From Bog-473 sp963726005 (GTDB lineage Bacteria > Actinomycetota > Acidimicrobiia > Acidimicrobiales > RAAP-2), in contig CAVSAT010000006.1 in NCBI GenBank assembly GCA_963726005.1, forward strand, positions 1 through 64,000: DNA of 64,000 bases, in the 5' to 3' direction. Each line of letters opens with the position of its first letter. Positions within the stretch are counted from its first letter, which is position 1. The notes beneath the pieces are model-generated. The model had not been told where the DNA came from. It did no database searches and worked only from the letters and a program-made list of their open reading frames with translations. Made by a program: the position numbers and the translations under genes. Below are positions 63,402 to 64,000 of the stretch, piece by piece.

Positions 63402-64000
63402 GTGAGCGTGGCGGAGGCGGGGCCGACGCCGGAGCGCTCACCGGCCGTTGCCGTGCCAGCCGACGGGTCCGGCGCGGCGGTGGCCGAGTCGGTCGTATCC
63501 GGCACCGCGCCCGCGGCGCAGCGGACAGCGGCCTCCCCGCGCCGAATGGTGGTGACGAACTGGCCCATGTGGGTCGTCGGCTTCACCCTCTTCATCGACG
63601 GGATGGACCAGTACATCGTCCGGGGGAGCAGCAACCAGATCAAGGCGGCATTCGGGGTAGGCGACACCCAGATCGGGCTGCTCTTCTCGGCCTTCATCCT
63701 GGTGAACGGCATCGTGACCCTGCCCGCCGGCTACCTGGCCGACCGCTGGAACCGGACTCGGGCCATGGCGGTGACCATCGTGGCGTGGTCGATCATCGAG
63801 CGCGCTGGGTGGCCTGGTGCCCACGGCGGCGTTCGGCGTCCTGGTGGTGATCAGGGCCTCGCTGGGCTTCGGCCAGGCGGTGACGGACCCGTCGGGCAGC
63901 AGCGTCATCGCCGATTACTACGGGACCGAACGCCGCGGGCGAGCCTTCTCCATTCAGCAATGCCTGAGCTACGTCGGCCTGGGCATGGGCCTGGCCATCG
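63402..64000 (+). pseudogene. Major facilitator superfamily transporter, N-terminal part (frameshifted, cut by window edge)
   Basis: A GTG at 63402 begins a ~48-residue Ala/Pro/Ser-rich cytoplasmic lead, then NWPMWVVGFTLFIDGMDQYI (helix 1), QIGLLFSAFILVNGIVTLPA (helix 2) and the MFS loop GYLADRWNRTRAMAV. One extra G near 63,798 shifts the frame; the expected continuation SALGGLVPTAAFGVLVVIRA and GFGQAVTDPSGSSVIADYYG is in the next frame, followed by ERRGRAFSIQQCLSYVGLG. The rest lies beyond the window. The D-R-W-N-R loop and the helix pattern are typical of MFS; substrate unknown. Confidence 0.85.

Overview
The window looks like two unrelated bacterial sequences joined at about position 10,850. 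The left 10.85 kb reads as a diderm of the Gemmatimonadota type (phylum inferred, not proven). It holds an outer-membrane beta-barrel protein and a gapA-pgk-tpiA-secG operon, and almost every gene in it is broken by single-base frameshifts. The right 53 kb reads as a high-GC actinobacterium, most likely class Acidimicrobiia. Support for that is a mycobacterial-type fused 2-oxoglutarate decarboxylase/dehydrogenase (Kgd), a CofC-type F420 enzyme, a Lys/Arg/Ala histone-like protein, a LysM-BTAD regulator and recurrent leaderless-type promoters. Genes there are mostly intact, with about seven isolated one-base frameshifts.

Left segment (all genes on the minus strand): an M16 peptidase start cut by the window edge, a YdcF-type membrane protein, a TPR-like protein, a double UspA protein, tRNA-Leu(UAA), rpiA-rpe, an OmpA-like barrel protein, a helical protein made of two related halves, then gapA-pgk-tpiA-secG with a strong terminator, and the C-terminal end of a ComF-like phosphoribosyltransferase that breaks off at the join.

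Right segment, first half: an orphan VirD4/TraG-like ATPase ending at the join; a histone-like protein; cofC diverging from gpsA and an adenylate cyclase; a GH38 alpha-mannosidase diverging from an acyl-CoA ligase; small GYD and SH3-like proteins; rnhB; a complete five-gene dipeptide/oligopeptide ABC importer (SBP-B-C-D-F); a multidrug/metabolite-type transporter; an alpha/beta hydrolase; kgd; a NYN ribonuclease fused to an S1-like domain and histone-like tails; a FabZ-like dehydratase and xthA.

Right segment, second half: a three-gene pseudopilin operon (36.6-47.4 kb) whose middle gene encodes a predicted ~2,570-residue protein with a pilin-type N-terminus followed by a long array of Ig-like modules, including exact 609-bp tandem duplications. 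Next come a pair of 44-bp hairpin repeats, a TPP enzyme plus FAD-linked oxidase pair, a UvrD-like helicase, ddl diverging from murF, a membrane-anchored LysM-BTAD regulator with two partner genes, small conserved proteins, an APH-type phosphotransferase, an aldehyde dehydrogenase and a truncated MFS transporter.

The features of most biological interest are the giant Ig-array pseudopilin operon, the NYN-S1-histone-tail fusion, the transmembrane LysM-BTAD regulator, and a recurrent TANNNT box 6-8 nt before start codons, which suggests widespread leaderless transcription. The most important caveat is the probable chimeric join.
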